Counted from the stretch's first letter, positions 16,820 through 26,988 are shown. The stretch is 64,000 nt of DNA from Asticcacaulis benevestitus DSM 16100 = ATCC BAA-896 (GCF_000376105.1 NZ_AQWM01000019.1:166-64165); one strand, 5' to 3'. Translations and numbers: made by a program. Notes: generated by a model not told the origin, from the letters alone.

Positions 16820-17563
16820 ATGAAAATCGCCATCATAACAGGCGGCAGCCGGGGCCTCGGCGCCAGCATCGCCCTCCAATGCGCCAAGCGAGGAATAGGC
16901 GTCATTCTCACTTACAACAGCAATCCGGAAGCTGCCGCAAGGGTCGTTGCATCTATAGAAGACGAAGGTGGAAAGGCGATCGCCTTGGCGCTCGATGTCG
17001 GGGCCAGCGCATCTTTCCCAGCCTTCGCACAGGCCATCCATGATACTCTAGACAAGACTTGGGACCGGACTGACTTCGATTATCTCGTCAATAATGCAGG
17101 TTACGGGGCCTTTACCCCCATCGCGAATGTCACCGAGGATGAATTCGATGGCTTGTTTAAAGTCCACCTGAAAGGACCGTTTTTCCTGACCCAGGCCTTG
17201 TTGCCTCTGATTGCCGATGGCGGGCACATAGTCAACATCACCAGCGCAACGTGCCGGGTCGCTTTTCCTGGCGTTGCCCCTTATGCGTCCTTCAAGGGCG
17301 GCCTTGAGGTTCTGACACGCTATATGGCCAAGGAATTTGGTGACCGCCGAATTCGTGCCAATTCTATAGCGCCGGGTGCTATCCGCACCGATCTTGGCGG
17401 GGGGCTAAATGATGAGTTCGAAGCTCTTCTCGCGGGGCAGACCGCGCTGGGACGTGTTGGCGAACCTGACGACATCGGCTGCATGGTTGCCAGCCTTCTT
17501 TCCGACGACAACCGCTGGATCAACGCCCAGAATATAGAAGTCGCCGGCGGCTACATCATCTGA
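16820..17563 (+). CDS. short-chain dehydrogenase/reductase
   Basis: A 247-residue classical SDR with TGGSRGLG (cofactor), NNAG, ITSATC (catalytic Ser region), YASFK (YxxxK) and NSIAPGAIRTDLGGG. The C-terminus (DDIGCMVASLLSDDNRWINAQNIEVAGGYII) is that of FabG-like SDRs. ATG 16820 is chosen because the beta strand of the Rossmann fold begins at once; ATG 16811 is an alternative. First gene of a three-gene operon divergent from an AraC regulator. Confidence 0.88.
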   Translation: MKIAIITGGSRGLGASIALQCAKRGIGVILTYNSNPEAAARVVASIEDEGGKAIALALDVGASASFPAFAQAIHDTLDKTWDRTDFDYLVNNAGYGAFTPIANVTEDEFDGLFKVHLKGPFFLTQALLPLIADGGHIVNITSATCRVAFPGVAPYASFKGGLEVLTRYMAKEFGDRRIRANSIAPGAIRTDLGGGLNDEFEALLAGQTALGRVGEPDDIGCMVASLLSDDNRWINAQNIEVAGGYII

Positions 17564-17577
17564 CAAAGGAGAGTGAA

Positions 17578-17979
17578 ATGCTCGACCATATTTTTCTGAC
17601 GGTAAGCGATACGGATCGCTCGGTCGCCTTTTATGAAAAGGTTCTCCCGGTGCTCGGTATAACCCGCCGGCTCGACTACGACGGAAAGGATGGGCCTCCG
17701 GGCCACCCTGACCTCAAAGGCTTCGGCGCAAATGGCCGAGTGTTCTTCTGGCTGCGGCAGGGTACGCCAGCACCAGGGGCGGTTCATGTCGGTTTCGTCG
17801 CCGATTCCGAGGATATGGTGACATCCGGTTATTCTGCCGCCCTCGGGGCCGGCGCCACGGCGATCCATGCGCCGGGTCCCCAGCTTCATTACGACCCGCG
17901 ATATTATGCCGCGCAGGTTCGTGATCCGGACGGCTACAGTCTGGAATTCGTTTACAAGCCTTGGCAACACGGGAGCTGA
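17578..17979 (+). CDS. VOC-family (glyoxalase/bleomycin resistance) protein
   Basis: A 133-residue single VOC domain: MLDHIFLTVSDTDRSVAFYEKVL at the start (His in DHIFLTV), AVHVGFVADSEDMV in the middle and RDPDGYSLEFVYKP at the end, which carries the metal-ligand Glu. A strong ribosome binding site (AAAGGAG) lies before it, 14 bases after the SDR stop, showing cotranscription. VOC proteins of this subgroup are often annotated as lactoylglutathione-lyase-like; the real substrate is unknown. Confidence 0.88.
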   Translation: MLDHIFLTVSDTDRSVAFYEKVLPVLGITRRLDYDGKDGPPGHPDLKGFGANGRVFFWLRQGTPAPGAVHVGFVADSEDMVTSGYSAALGAGATAIHAPGPQLHYDPRYYAAQVRDPDGYSLEFVYKPWQHGS

Positions 17980-17983
17980 TCAA

Positions 17984-18328
17984 ATGACCGGAAATCAAAC
18001 CCTGACCGCTGCCGTTGAGGCATTCATCAGCACTACAAACGCATCCGACATAGCGGCGGCACTCGCCCTTTTTACGCCAGATGCCGTAATCGACGACCCT
18101 TCAGTGGGCGAAAGGTTCGTCGGGCATCATGGCATTCAAGACTACTTGGACCGGTTTTTTATCGGCTACAAAACTGCGACTCGGCTGTTATCTGTGGAGA
18201 TGTCAGGCGATAACAAGGCGCGCGTCCGCGTCGATTTCACCGGCGACTTCGGTCATGAAATCGGGGTGCTGGATGTAGAGATCAATCCTGCCGGTTTAGT
18301 CGTCAATATCATTGCCGATCTGGAATAG
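17984..18328 (+). CDS. SnoaL/NTF2-like domain protein
   Basis: A 114-residue protein with the SnoaL pattern: VEAFISTTNASDIAAALALFTPDAVIDDPSVGERFVGHHGIQDYLDRFF, then strands ending in VEINPAGLVVNIIADLE. The ATG at 17984 has GGGAG upstream and lies 4 bases after the VOC stop codon; longer frames starting at 17867 overlap that gene. Third gene of the SDR-VOC-NTF2 operon; probably an enzyme or binding protein of the same small pathway. Confidence 0.78.
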   Translation: MTGNQTLTAAVEAFISTTNASDIAAALALFTPDAVIDDPSVGERFVGHHGIQDYLDRFFIGYKTATRLLSVEMSGDNKARVRVDFTGDFGHEIGVLDVEINPAGLVVNIIADLE

Positions 18329-18676
18329 GGACCGCTTCATGCCCAAGCCCGCGTTATGCAATGTCGGCTCATTGGGCCAGTCCCACCGGTCGGGATCGGC
18401 TCCTGTGCGCCCAAGGCTGTCATTCTGGACCGCTTGCAAATTTATCGGTTGCGGACATTGGGGCAAAGCCCAGTTACCCGACCTCATTTTGTAGCGTCAA
18501 TGGACAAATAGACTAATGCAAAAAGACGAGGCTTACGGCGCCGCTTATTCACTCTGCGTGAAGCATAGCGCGTCAGGCCATATAGTCGAATGCTGGTTCG
18601 CGGGAATTGCCTTGTCAGGCTTGAACCGGTGCGCAGTTGCAGGCTACCATCTGTTGTGAACCGAGGGGGAGATTTT
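18329..18676. other. intergenic region
   Basis: No gene is supported in these 348 bases. A GGGGGAG ribosome binding site at 18664-18670 belongs to the next gene. The rest shows no clear hairpin with T-tract and no repeated motif. Confidence 0.5.
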
Positions 18677-19399
18677 ATGTCCGGTCTATTCGTTGCCTTT
18701 GCCGTTTTGTCGGGCTTGAGCCCCCGTCCGGTAAGCCTGACCGGCCCTTTGGGCCAGCCGGCCTATGAGGCTGCGGTCAATTCCGAACTGGCTTTGGATG
18801 GTATCGATGTCCGCATTGAACGCTATTTCGGTGTTTGCAAAGTGATGTCGCTTGAAAGTGAAGGCTTTGAGGCAGTGACCGACGACCGCACCGCCTATCT
18901 ACCCACTCTGGATCAGATTCCGACGCAGTCCAGTGAGGCTAGAATAGCTTCCGCGCCGCGGTTTCCGGAACTTATAACTCTGGCCACAGCAGCGGCACCC
19001 GACGGCTCGGCGGCAATCGAGCATATCCGCGTCGCAGGCTGCGGTAAAACCTATCGGCTGAACCTGATGAGCAAGTATGTCGCGCCGGCTCTGATGCCTA
19101 AAGTGAATATGATGGAAGCCGGCCACTCTCTGACCACGCCAGGTATACAGGCTCGTACCGAAGCCGACGTCGTCAATCAGGTGCAGGAAGACCGGCGCAA
19201 CCGCCCAGATATCAAATGCGGCATGGTGCCTCTCGTCTATGATATCCGAGTCGTGTCTCCGCCGGATTCCACTGGTCAATGGCGAGAACAATGGGACACT
19301 TATTATTGCCAGGCCAGCCAGACCACCGAAGTAATCTTCACGCCGTCCGCCGACGGCAAAGCATTGGCTATTGACGGCAAGTTAATTTCCTCACGATGA
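18677..19399 (+). CDS. secreted protein of unknown function
   Basis: A 240-residue protein I do not recognise. A short hydrophobic N-terminus (MSGLFVAFAVLSGLSPRPVSLTG) suggests a signal peptide. Four cysteines in the mature part (in FGVCKVM, VAGCGKTY, IKCGMVP and YYCQAS) could form two disulphides, in line with export. ATG 18677 is supported by the ribosome binding site GGGGGAG 7 bases upstream. It is convergent with an AraC gene and has no operon partners. Confidence 0.6.
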   Translation: MSGLFVAFAVLSGLSPRPVSLTGPLGQPAYEAAVNSELALDGIDVRIERYFGVCKVMSLESEGFEAVTDDRTAYLPTLDQIPTQSSEARIASAPRFPELITLATAAAPDGSAAIEHIRVAGCGKTYRLNLMSKYVAPALMPKVNMMEAGHSLTTPGIQARTEADVVNQVQEDRRNRPDIKCGMVPLVYDIRVVSPPDSTGQWREQWDTYYCQASQTTEVIFTPSADGKALAIDGKLISSR

Positions 19400-19509
19400 C
19401 TTTCGCTCCAGATTGTCAGAGGGAAGATATATCGTCTGGACGGCGGCTCCACGAGGAACTTGACGGCTTGGCACCCTTTTGTGGACATTAAACCGCTACG
19501 CCAAAATGT

Positions 19510-20586
19510 CTAATCTGACATACTCTTGTTCGCGCCAGCTCGGCGCAATGCCTCCTTTGTCCCATCAGGTAGTAACGGTTGATCTCCCATCGTCTTTCTC
19601 CAGCGGCTTGGCGGCATGCCTTCCCAATCGCGGAAGGCGCGACAAAATGAGCGGGTGTCCTGATAGCCCAACAGGTAGGCGATTTCGTCAATCCCGGAAG
19701 TCCCGTCGCGCAGAAGCTGGCAGCCCCATTCGCGGCGGGCGTCATTAAGTAGGATTCGAAAACTCGTACCTTCCTCTGTAATCCGACGTTGCAGTGTCCG
19801 CTCACTCAAACCCAAGTCTCTGGCAACCTCCGATAATTCAGGACGCCCGCTGGCAAGCTTGCCCTTGAGAACAGCCTTCACCTGATCTCCGGTGGCGTCA
19901 CTAGCGTCCAATTCCCCCAGTGCGGCAGAAAGGGCTGGCGTCAACATCTCAAGCAGCTCGGGATTATGACCAGGGAACGGACGCTCAAGGTCACCCGGCT
20001 TCAGGATCAAGGCATTTCGAGCGGCACTAAAATGGACCGGGCAGCCAAAAAAGGTCTGGTGCGCGCGGCCTTGTGAATTTGGCCGCATCAACTCAACCCG
20101 CAAAGGCGTCAGGTTTTGCCCTGTGCCGTGACGGCCAATGGATAATAGCAAGGCGAACGCCACATCGGTAGAGACCGCTGGTTCCGGCTCCACGGCAAAA
20201 AGCCATTTTGTGGTCAGGGTGACCTCATGCTCGGTTTCCGTTATATAAAGTTCCTCAGGCGTGCAGAGGCGCTTAAACCGCGCCGTTCGCATCAAGGCAT
20301 CACGGTAATCGCGCGCAAAATAGGCAGCCAGAAAGGCTGGGGGATAGCCTTCCGGGTCAGACATTTGCACCAGCCTGATCCCGAAAGCCGCCTCGCTACT
20401 TAAGGTCTCCAGCGCACGCCATACGGCGAAATACTGGCTGGTACTGACGATCTGCGCCCCGCCCAACACAGTGGCGGGTAGCCGCGCTTGACGCAACACC
20501 GCCACCGGCGGAAGTCCGCACCTTTCCAGAGCCCGCCAGAAGGCGGGGGGCAGCTTGCAACGGTCTGCGGGAATGTGGCTGGTCAT
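19510..20586 (-). CDS. AraC-family regulator (Arabinose_bd / OruR type)
   Basis: A 358-residue regulator. The N-terminal ~200 residues are of the ArgR/OruR-like arabinose-binding type (PPAFWRALERCGLPPVAVLRQARLP, with AAFGIRLVQMSDPEGYPPAFLAAY), and the C-terminal HTH shows LSEVARDLGLSERTLQRRITEEGTSFRILLNDARREWGCQLL and IDEIAYLLGYQDTRSFCRAFRDWEG. It lies immediately downstream of an SDR gene on the same strand (37-base gap), and a direct-repeat operator candidate lies upstream of that SDR, so it probably controls the pair. Confidence 0.88.
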   Translation of the reverse strand: MTSHIPADRCKLPPAFWRALERCGLPPVAVLRQARLPATVLGGAQIVSTSQYFAVWRALETLSSEAAFGIRLVQMSDPEGYPPAFLAAYFARDYRDALMRTARFKRLCTPEELYITETEHEVTLTTKWLFAVEPEPAVSTDVAFALLLSIGRHGTGQNLTPLRVELMRPNSQGRAHQTFFGCPVHFSAARNALILKPGDLERPFPGHNPELLEMLTPALSAALGELDASDATGDQVKAVLKGKLASGRPELSEVARDLGLSERTLQRRITEEGTSFRILLNDARREWGCQLLRDGTSGIDEIAYLLGYQDTRSFCRAFRDWEGMPPSRWRKTMGDQPLLPDGTKEALRRAGANKSMSD

Positions 20587-20623
20587 AGCGCCTTGCGTCC
20601 CTTTCTATCTCTAAAATGCAGAA

Positions 20624-21460
20624 TTACTTCATCTGGCTAAGTATAAGGCTGTCAAAGGCGCGGTCACCAAACCATTTTCTAACGCTGATCATCATCTTGG
20701 CATACCGGCCGGCGGCGTAACGCGTTTTAGGCCTGCGGGCCTTCACGGCTCTGGATATGACGCGAGCGATCACCTCTGGCTTCGTGCCGGTGCCCGGCTT
20801 GTAGCTTTGGCGTGTCACCTTGGCGACGCGCTGCGTCACCTCGGCATAGGCGCCATCCCCTGATCGCTTGAGGATACCGTCCACAACCACATCTCCGAAA
20901 CCAGTGTCTATTATCCCAGGTTCAATCACGACCACCCGGATACCCAAAGGTTCAAGTTCCAGCCTCAGGCAATCTGACCAGCCCTCAAGGGCATGCTTGG
21001 TGGCATGATACCAACTCCCCAAAAGGGTATATATCTTGCCACCCATTGAGGTGATGTTCACGATCGTGCCCGATCTTTTCTCGCGCATGGCGGGCAGCAG
21101 AAGCTGGGTAAGTCGTGCGGGGCCGAAGACATTGACCTCGAACTGATAGCGCGCTTCGTCGATGCCGATATCTTCCATTGCCCCGAACAGGCCGTAACCC
21201 GCATTGTTGACCAGCACGTCGACGGTTCCGGCTTGGCTTAAAATGGTTTGTGCGGCCGCGTCGATGTCTGCGGGTTTGGAGATATCCATCTTGATGGCAA
21301 TGGCGCCTTTGGCAACCAGATCGCTCATCTTATCAATGCTTCGGGCCGCGACGTACACGCGGTAGCCATCTTTGATCAGTTGTTGCGCGATGGCATGGCC
21401 CATACCGGAAGAGGCTCCGGTCACGACCGCGGTTTTGGTTAGCTTTGAATTTTTTGACAT
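20624..21460 (-). CDS. short-chain dehydrogenase/reductase
   Basis: A 278-residue SDR with TGASSGMG, the DISKPADID segment, NNAGYGLFGAMEDI, ITSMGG (catalytic Ser), YHATKHALEG (YxxxK) and VVIEPGIIDTGFGD. The extended C-terminus (RAVKARRPKTRYAAGRYAKMM) is typical of oxidoreductases related to 17-beta-hydroxysteroid dehydrogenases that work on bulky substrates. ATG 21460 is chosen because AAGGA lies just upstream. Operon partner of the AraC gene. Confidence 0.88.
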   Translation of the reverse strand: MSKNSKLTKTAVVTGASSGMGHAIAQQLIKDGYRVYVAARSIDKMSDLVAKGAIAIKMDISKPADIDAAAQTILSQAGTVDVLVNNAGYGLFGAMEDIGIDEARYQFEVNVFGPARLTQLLLPAMREKRSGTIVNITSMGGKIYTLLGSWYHATKHALEGWSDCLRLELEPLGIRVVVIEPGIIDTGFGDVVVDGILKRSGDGAYAEVTQRVAKVTRQSYKPGTGTKPEVIARVISRAVKARRPKTRYAAGRYAKMMISVRKWFGDRAFDSLILSQMK

Positions 21461-22397
21461 GTGGTGTTCCTTTTTGAGGCCCACAATATCGCTCTATCGA
21501 TCTCCAGTTTCATCCACCAAACACGCCATCCAATTCACAAAATACGCCAGTTTTCAAACTTTGACTGCTACCGAAGGAATCCGCATAAGACCCGTACGCA
21601 GCTTAACTTGCCTCTGCCACAGGGCAGTCTCTGGCCTTAAAAGAAGAACGGAGAATGAAATGGAGTCGATTTAAAGAAGAGTAGATATCACGATTTCTCA
21701 AAATTCAAGTTTGCTTAGGACCCGGCGAGAGTGTCCTCTTCCTGGGTCGCGCCAATTGCCAAAACGACCGGTTTGGGCCAACAAAACCAGTCATTGAACT
21801 GCCGCGCATAGGGAAGGGAGGATCAAACCGAATAACGAGCTAGTCTGTCCAGTCGCAAATTGGCGCCATATGAATCCGTCCAATCCTGAGTAGGAAGGCG
21901 CTTGACGTCGTGCACTGGCGTACAGGTCGATGCAGGATATAAAACCTGCAACTAATACGTATTTAGGTGGAGGTTTTGTATCGAGGCGTAAATTCGGCAC
22001 TCAGCCGGAGCGGTAAACGGGATGAGCTTGCATAGCCTTAGTCGTAAGCTTTGGAGAGTAATGTCCTGCCACGAGAATGGTCATCAGGCCTATTTGATAG
22101 GCCTTTTCCCAGGGCGGTAACATGTTGCGTCTGGTCTTCGATATCGCATCAAGAAGTTTAGACACCTCCACCCGGCGCCTTGAACCGTAAGAGGTAGGGC
22201 CGCTGGCCGGAGGAATTGAAGAGCACAAAAAAAAGTCATTAACTCACCGGTGGGAATATTGCCGAAGCGGCCAGATATTTTTTGTCGTTCCCCATTTTGA
22301 CGCCGATGGTACTAAATCCATGCGTGTAGGAGGGGCTTAAAGAGTTTTTAATTAAAACGGCGTTCTCTGGTTGTTACAATAACCGGGGAGCTGCGTT
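21461..22397. other. long intergenic region between the SDR and a chemoreceptor gene
   Basis: In 937 bases I can support no gene. The first 100 bases hold the SDR promoter and the direct repeats listed separately. A perfect 10-base palindrome AATACGTATT lies near 21953. Minus-strand frames at 21791-22000 and 22001-22228 are open but have no recognisable domain. The last ~150 bases are AT-rich with TTTTTAATTAAAA near 22345 and must contain the chemoreceptor promoter; GGGGAG just before 22398 is its ribosome binding site. Confidence 0.45.
21515..21549. promoter_or_regulatory. AraC-type direct-repeat operator upstream of the SDR gene
   Basis: CACCAAACACGCCA (21515-21528) and CACAAAATACGCCA (21536-21549) are direct repeats starting 21 bases apart, 55-90 bases upstream of the SDR start. 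A similar pair lies at 386-420. The flanks are also alike: 29 of 39 positions match between 395-433 and 21524-21562. Likely bound by the AraC protein encoded at 19510-20586. Confidence 0.5.
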
Positions 22398-24083
22398 ATG
22401 AAGCTATCTGATATCAAGATTGGCTACAAGATTCTTGGCATAATACTTGTATTCGGAATTTCTAGCATTGCCACGACTATGTGGCAAAATAATAGTATGG
22501 ACTCGGCGCAAGCAGAATACCAGAGAATTACAGACAAGCTTGATCCTGCTATCGTAAAAATTACGCAGATGAATCAATTTGCGTATATTTTACTCTCTTC
22601 CGAGAATGGAATTGCTTATCAAACATGTCCAAGTTCGGTTTGTGAACTTATGAATAGAAACATAAATAAATCAAATGAGCTTTTTAATCAGAGATACTCT
22701 GAGGTTGTATCGGTTGCGCCTGAGTATGAAGCGGCATTAGCGCCATTCAAGACCCGCTTCAATTCCCTCTATGAAAATGCCAAGAATAATCTTGTTCCAC
22801 GCGCTCTGAAAAACGATACGACCCTTGGGCCAATTTTGGCGACCGAGACTGAGAAGGTTGAAGCGTTTTGGACCGAGTTAAAGAGCCTGACGGATCAAAA
22901 AGCAAAAGAGAATGCTGACAAAATCATTGGGTTAAATAAAGCTCTGGACGATAAACAGCGTAACGGACTGATTATATCTATACTGATGACGGTCGGTATA
23001 ACCGCTCTGGCAGGTTTCATCGCCTTTGCCGATATCTCCAAGATGATTGGTCGTCTCACGAACCAGATGAACTCTATCGCAAACGGCAATCTCAAACAGC
23101 ATATTGACGGTCAGGATCGTGGCGACGAAATCGGACTGATGGCGAAAACCTTGGGTATATTCAAGGAAGGTCTTGCTGAGGCTGAAAAACAGAGGGAAGA
23201 TAGCGAAGCCGCAAAAAAGCAAGCAGAAGCCGAACAGCGGCAGGCTATGCTTGATCTGGCAGATGGATTTGAAGCCAGTATTTCCAAGATGGTTACTGCT
23301 GTCGCGGCGGCATCAACGGAACTGGAAGCCTCAGCCCAAACTCTGACTTACACCGCGCAGCAGACGACTGAACAGTCCCGTGCTGTGACACAAACCGCCG
23401 AAGAAAGCGCCTTGAATGTCCATACAGTGGCGTCAGCGACGGAAGAAATGAGTGCCTCTATCTCTGAGATCGCCAATCAGGCGGCACAATCTGCGAGAAT
23501 AGCTAAGTGTGCTGAAGAGCTTGCGGAAAAGACAGGAGTAGTTGTCAGGGAACTTTCTGATGCTGCATCCAACATAAGTGGCGTTGTGGGCTTGATCCGG
23601 ACCATAGCATCGCAAACTAACCTGCTGGCGTTGAATGCGACGATTGAAGCAGCGCGGGCTGGTGAGGCGGGCAAGGGCTTTGCTGTGGTTGCTACTGAGG
23701 TCAAGGGTTTGGCATCGCAAACAGCCAAAGCCACCAGTGACATCGTGGCGCAGATCGCAGGAGTTCAAAACTCCACGAGCAATACTGTTGAAGCCATCGC
23801 TGAGATCACAAGAACCATAGGTGAGATTTCTCATATTTCCACTGCCATCTCGGCTGCAGTTGAAGAGCAGATGGCGACGGTTCAGGAAATCGGGCGTTCC
23901 ACATCGGATGTCGCTAACGCATCAGGTGAAGTTTCGCAGCGGATGTCGGGTGTTCTGGCGGGTTCAACCGAAGTTGGGGCGGCTGCGGAACAATCTCTCG
24001 GTGCTGCCAAGGAGCTCGGCAACTTGGCGGAGAACCTCAATTCAGAGGTCAACAGGTTCCTTGAAACTGTCCGCGCGGCATAA
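22398..24083 (+). CDS. methyl-accepting chemotaxis protein
   Basis: A 561-residue transmembrane chemoreceptor. TM1 is at about 9-28 and TM2 at about 190-212, bounding a ~160-residue periplasmic four-helix-type sensor. A HAMP domain follows ([39 protein letters not shown]), then the signalling domain with the hairpin tip [40 protein letters not shown]. The C-terminus ends FLETVRAA without a CheR/CheB tether pentapeptide. The sensor region is less GC-rich than its neighbours. Monocistronic, preceded by an AT-rich promoter region. Ligand unknown. Confidence 0.92.
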   Translation: MKLSDIKIGYKILGIILVFGISSIATTMWQNNSMDSAQAEYQRITDKLDPAIVKITQMNQFAYILLSSENGIAYQTCPSSVCELMNRNINKSNELFNQRYSEVVSVAPEYEAALAPFKTRFNSLYENAKNNLVPRALKNDTTLGPILATETEKVEAFWTELKSLTDQKAKENADKIIGLNKALDDKQRNGLIISILMTVGITALAGFIAFADISKMIGRLTNQMNSIANGNLKQHIDGQDRGDEIGLMAKTLGIFKEGLAEAEKQREDSEAAKKQAEAEQRQAMLDLADGFEASISKMVTAVAAASTELEASAQTLTYTAQQTTEQSRAVTQTAEESALNVHTVASATEEMSASISEIANQAAQSARIAKCAEELAEKTGVVVRELSDAASNISGVVGLIRTIASQTNLLALNATIEAARAGEAGKGFAVVATEVKGLASQTAKATSDIVAQIAGVQNSTSNTVEAIAEITRTIGEISHISTAISAAVEEQMATVQEIGRSTSDVANASGEVSQRMSGVLAGSTEVGAAAEQSLGAAKELGNLAENLNSEVNRFLETVRAA

Positions 24084-24301
24084 GCTGCTCTTGCTGCCAC
24101 GCGCTCTTGGACGGCCCCCGGCAGTCTCAGCCTTTCGGCCCTTAACGGACGGCCGAAGACGCGCTCACCAGAAAATACGCCGCCCTCTGCCGTCGTGACA
24201 TGTCGCCCGAAAGCTTTGTCGCGACACGGAAGCGGAGATCATCGGAACGCCATCGCAGATCGCTTTTGTCGGGTCTTAGTGCCTTCCATGACACGTTTGA
24301 C

Positions 24302-26323
24302 CTAAACTGTGACTTGCGTACCAAGTTCCACAACCCGGCCAGGAGGGATGTGGAAGAACTCGGTCGGATTGGCGGCGTTCTTGATCAGGAAGATGAAAAG
24401 TTTGTCTTGCCAAAGAGGCATGCCTGAATTCGCCGACGGCACAACATTGCGTTTGCCCAGGAAGAAGCTCGTGGACATGATGTCGAACTTCAAGCCGAGT
24501 TTCCGGCACATCCCGAGCGCCCGAGGCAGGTTGGGGCTCTCCATGAATCCATAGGCGATCGTGATCCGCTTGAAGTCTTCATTTAGCGTGTCAATGGTGA
24601 TGCGATTGGCTTCATTGACCCGCGGCGTATTGGTGGTCTTAACTGTCAGGATGATATTTTTTTCATGCAACACCTTGTTGTGCTTCAGGTTGTGCATGAG
24701 CGCGACGGGCGCTGAATCGGCATCCGATGTGAGGAAGATTGCCGTGCCGGCTATGCGGTGGGGCGGGCGGCGGTTCAGCATTTCCGCAAGGTCAAGGATA
24801 GAGACGCTGTCTCGTTTGGCTTTTTCGGCCAGTGTTTGCGACCCCTTGGTCCAGGTGAACATGACCAGGATCAGTATTAGGGCGAAGGCGAGGGGCATCC
24901 AGGCGCCAGAGAAAAACTTGGTTAGGTTGGAGGCCATAAATATAGCCTCTATGACTCCAAGCGGGATAAGGAGGGAAAGGGTGCGAAGTTTTGACCAGAG
25001 CCAGACCTTGCGGATAACGATATAGGCCAGGATGGTACTAATGAACATCGTGCCGGTCACGGCGATGCCATAGGCCGACGTCAACTTGTCAGAGCTTTGG
25101 AACATGACGATCAGGAAAAGTACGCCGACCATCAACATCGTGTTGATCTGCGGCACGAAGATCTGACCAGCCTGCGTCTCAGAGGTACGCTTGATCTCGA
25201 TGCGTGGCATCAGGCCCAGTTGCACCGCTTGTTGGGTCATGGAAAAGGCGCCGGTGATAACCGCCTGTGAGGCGATAATTGTCGCCATCGTGGCCAGCAG
25301 CATGACGGGCCAGTAGAACACGTCCGGTACCATGCGCCAGAAGGGATTTTCGTGCGCGGTCGGATCGATCAGGGTCAACGCCCCTTGGCCGAGATAGTTC
25401 ATGGTGAGGCAGGGGAATACCAGCCAGAGCCACGCCATATTGATGGGCCGCTTACCGAAGTGACCCATGTCGGCATAAAGCGCCTCAGCGCCGGTCACAA
25501 CGAGGAAGACACTTCCCAGGATTACAAAGCCGGTAAAGCCGTTCGCAATCAGGAACTGGAGACCGTAAACCGGATTCAGCGACTGGAGGATCATGGGCTT
25601 TTGAACAATGTAGTATGCCCCCATGGCAGCGATAACGATGAACCAGACCAGCATGATCGGCCCGAAGAACCTGGCCATCTTCGCTGTACCTTTGGATTGT
25701 ACCATGAACAGGGCAACCAGAATAACGATCGAAATCGGCACGATATAGCGATCGACGCTGTGCCCAACGCCGGGCGCATCTTTCAAGCCTTCGATCGCAC
25801 TCATGACCGATAGGGCGGGGGTGATCAGACTATCGCCGTAGAAGAGCGCCGCCCCACACATGCCCAGGAAGAACACGGTCGGGGAATATCTGCCCAGCGC
25901 CTTTTGTGCCAAAGCCATCAAGGCGAGCGTACCGCCTTCGCCCTTGTTGTCCGCCCGCATCAGGAAGATGACATACTTGACCGTCACCAGCAGAAGGAGC
26001 GCCCAGAACACAAGCGAGATAACGCCGAAAGTGGCGAGTTGAGGATTGGTGCCGGCGCGGGTGTGGTGTAGGGCTTCCTTCATGGCGTAGAGGGGGCTCG
26101 TGCCTATGTCGCCGAATACCACGCCAATCGCGCCCACCGCCAAGCCCCAGAACCCCGTGTGGCCATGGCCGTGACTTTCAATGGCTTCGGCTTCAATGGC
26201 GGTCTTGGCATCTGGCTGGGCGCTTGGGAAGTCAGATGTCCCTTCGACGGCTGGTGACCCAGCATCCGTCTGCGGGTGCCCGGCAGGTCGTTCAGTCTTC
26301 GGTGATGGGGGTAAGCCCGTCAT
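24302..26323 (-). CDS. kup: KUP/HAK/KT-type potassium uptake transporter
   Basis: A 673-residue potassium-proton symporter. After a ~55-residue hydrophilic leader with SHGHGHTGFW, the first TM carries the family signature GAIGVVFGDIGTSPLYA, followed by about twelve membrane helices and a C-terminal soluble domain (about 530-673) ending SGMPLWQDKLFIFLIKNAANPTEFFHIPPGRVVELGTQVTV. It lies 104 bases downstream of the divergent kdpC paralogue on the same strand, so it is probably in the same transcript and under the KdpE-box promoter at 28.35 kb. A small GTCCC/GGGAC hairpin at 26369-26382 lies in the gap. Confidence 0.93.
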   Translation of the reverse strand: MTGLPPSPKTERPAGHPQTDAGSPAVEGTSDFPSAQPDAKTAIEAEAIESHGHGHTGFWGLAVGAIGVVFGDIGTSPLYAMKEALHHTRAGTNPQLATFGVISLVFWALLLLVTVKYVIFLMRADNKGEGGTLALMALAQKALGRYSPTVFFLGMCGAALFYGDSLITPALSVMSAIEGLKDAPGVGHSVDRYIVPISIVILVALFMVQSKGTAKMARFFGPIMLVWFIVIAAMGAYYIVQKPMILQSLNPVYGLQFLIANGFTGFVILGSVFLVVTGAEALYADMGHFGKRPINMAWLWLVFPCLTMNYLGQGALTLIDPTAHENPFWRMVPDVFYWPVMLLATMATIIASQAVITGAFSMTQQAVQLGLMPRIEIKRTSETQAGQIFVPQINTMLMVGVLFLIVMFQSSDKLTSAYGIAVTGTMFISTILAYIVIRKVWLWSKLRTLSLLIPLGVIEAIFMASNLTKFFSGAWMPLAFALILILVMFTWTKGSQTLAEKAKRDSVSILDLAEMLNRRPPHRIAGTAIFLTSDADSAPVALMHNLKHNKVLHEKNIILTVKTTNTPRVNEANRITIDTLNEDFKRITIAYGFMESPNLPRALGMCRKLGLKFDIMSTSFFLGKRNVVPSANSGMPLWQDKLFIFLIKNAANPTEFFHIPPGRVVELGTQVTV

Positions 26324-26427
26324 AATCGATCTCCGTTCAACACCATTGGTTGTTGACTAGATGAAGAGGTCCCGCAAGGGACAAATGTGAATAAAGAGAA
26401 GGGCGCGCAGGCTGCAGATGGGGCCGC

Positions 26428-26988
26428 TCATTTCAGTTTACCGTCCAAGCGCAGGTTAAGCTCAAGAACGTTAACGTAAAGCCCGCCGCCCAGTTCATAG
26501 GTCGGATTATGCAGGGAGGTCTCGACGAGCGATGAGACCGTGGTGTCACTCAGTCCTCGAGCCTGTGCAATGCGATGAACCTGGAAGGCTGCGGCCTCTG
26601 GACTAATCCGCGGCATGTCTCCGGGTATGCCGAATTGGGTCAGATCGTCCGGAACCTGCGCATTGGGAAGTGCTTTCAGTGCCTGGAGACGCTCATCCGC
26701 CAACCGGCGACACTCCAGAGTGTACGCGCGGTGGCTTTCGTAGCAGTCTGCACCCTTTGCGTTGACAATTTTGCCCCAGAAATATTGAGGCGCATCTACA
26801 GGTGCGCCATCTAGGGTAGACGCCAGGATTTGGCCCGTCCGGTCGCGAATGGCCGTATCGCTCACCTGAGCGTTCCACGCATTCTCGACGAGGGCTTTGA
26901 CAAGGAGGGGGTAGGCGCCGCCCAGCAGAACCGTGAAGGTTAGGAGAAGGACCAAGGCTGGTCTTACTTGAACGGATTTTAAGACCAT
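26428..26988 (-). CDS. divergent KdpC paralogue
   Basis: A 186-residue protein with KdpC architecture: one N-terminal TM (VRPALVLLLTFTVLLGGAYPLLV) and a periplasmic domain whose end (VHRIAQARGLSDTTVSSLVE...NVLELNLRLDGKLK) is nearly the same as that of the canonical KdpC at 32.7 kb. The middle differs: the canonical SSGSNLG-NNP segment is replaced by KGADCYESHRAYTLECR with two cysteines. The gene overlaps the KdpA-like gene by 10 bases. No kdpB lies between them, although the canonical order is A-B-C. It could associate with the neighbouring KdpA-like protein or with the canonical complex; this is inference. Confidence 0.85.
   Translation of the reverse strand: MVLKSVQVRPALVLLLTFTVLLGGAYPLLVKALVENAWNAQVSDTAIRDRTGQILASTLDGAPVDAPQYFWGKIVNAKGADCYESHRAYTLECRRLADERLQALKALPNAQVPDDLTQFGIPGDMPRISPEAAAFQVHRIAQARGLSDTTVSSLVETSLHNPTYELGGGLYVNVLELNLRLDGKLK

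Noticed and set aside
21791-22228. Two minus-strand frames of 69 and 75 codons in the large gap
   Set aside because: No ribosome binding site and no family likeness; kept only as part of the intergenic description.
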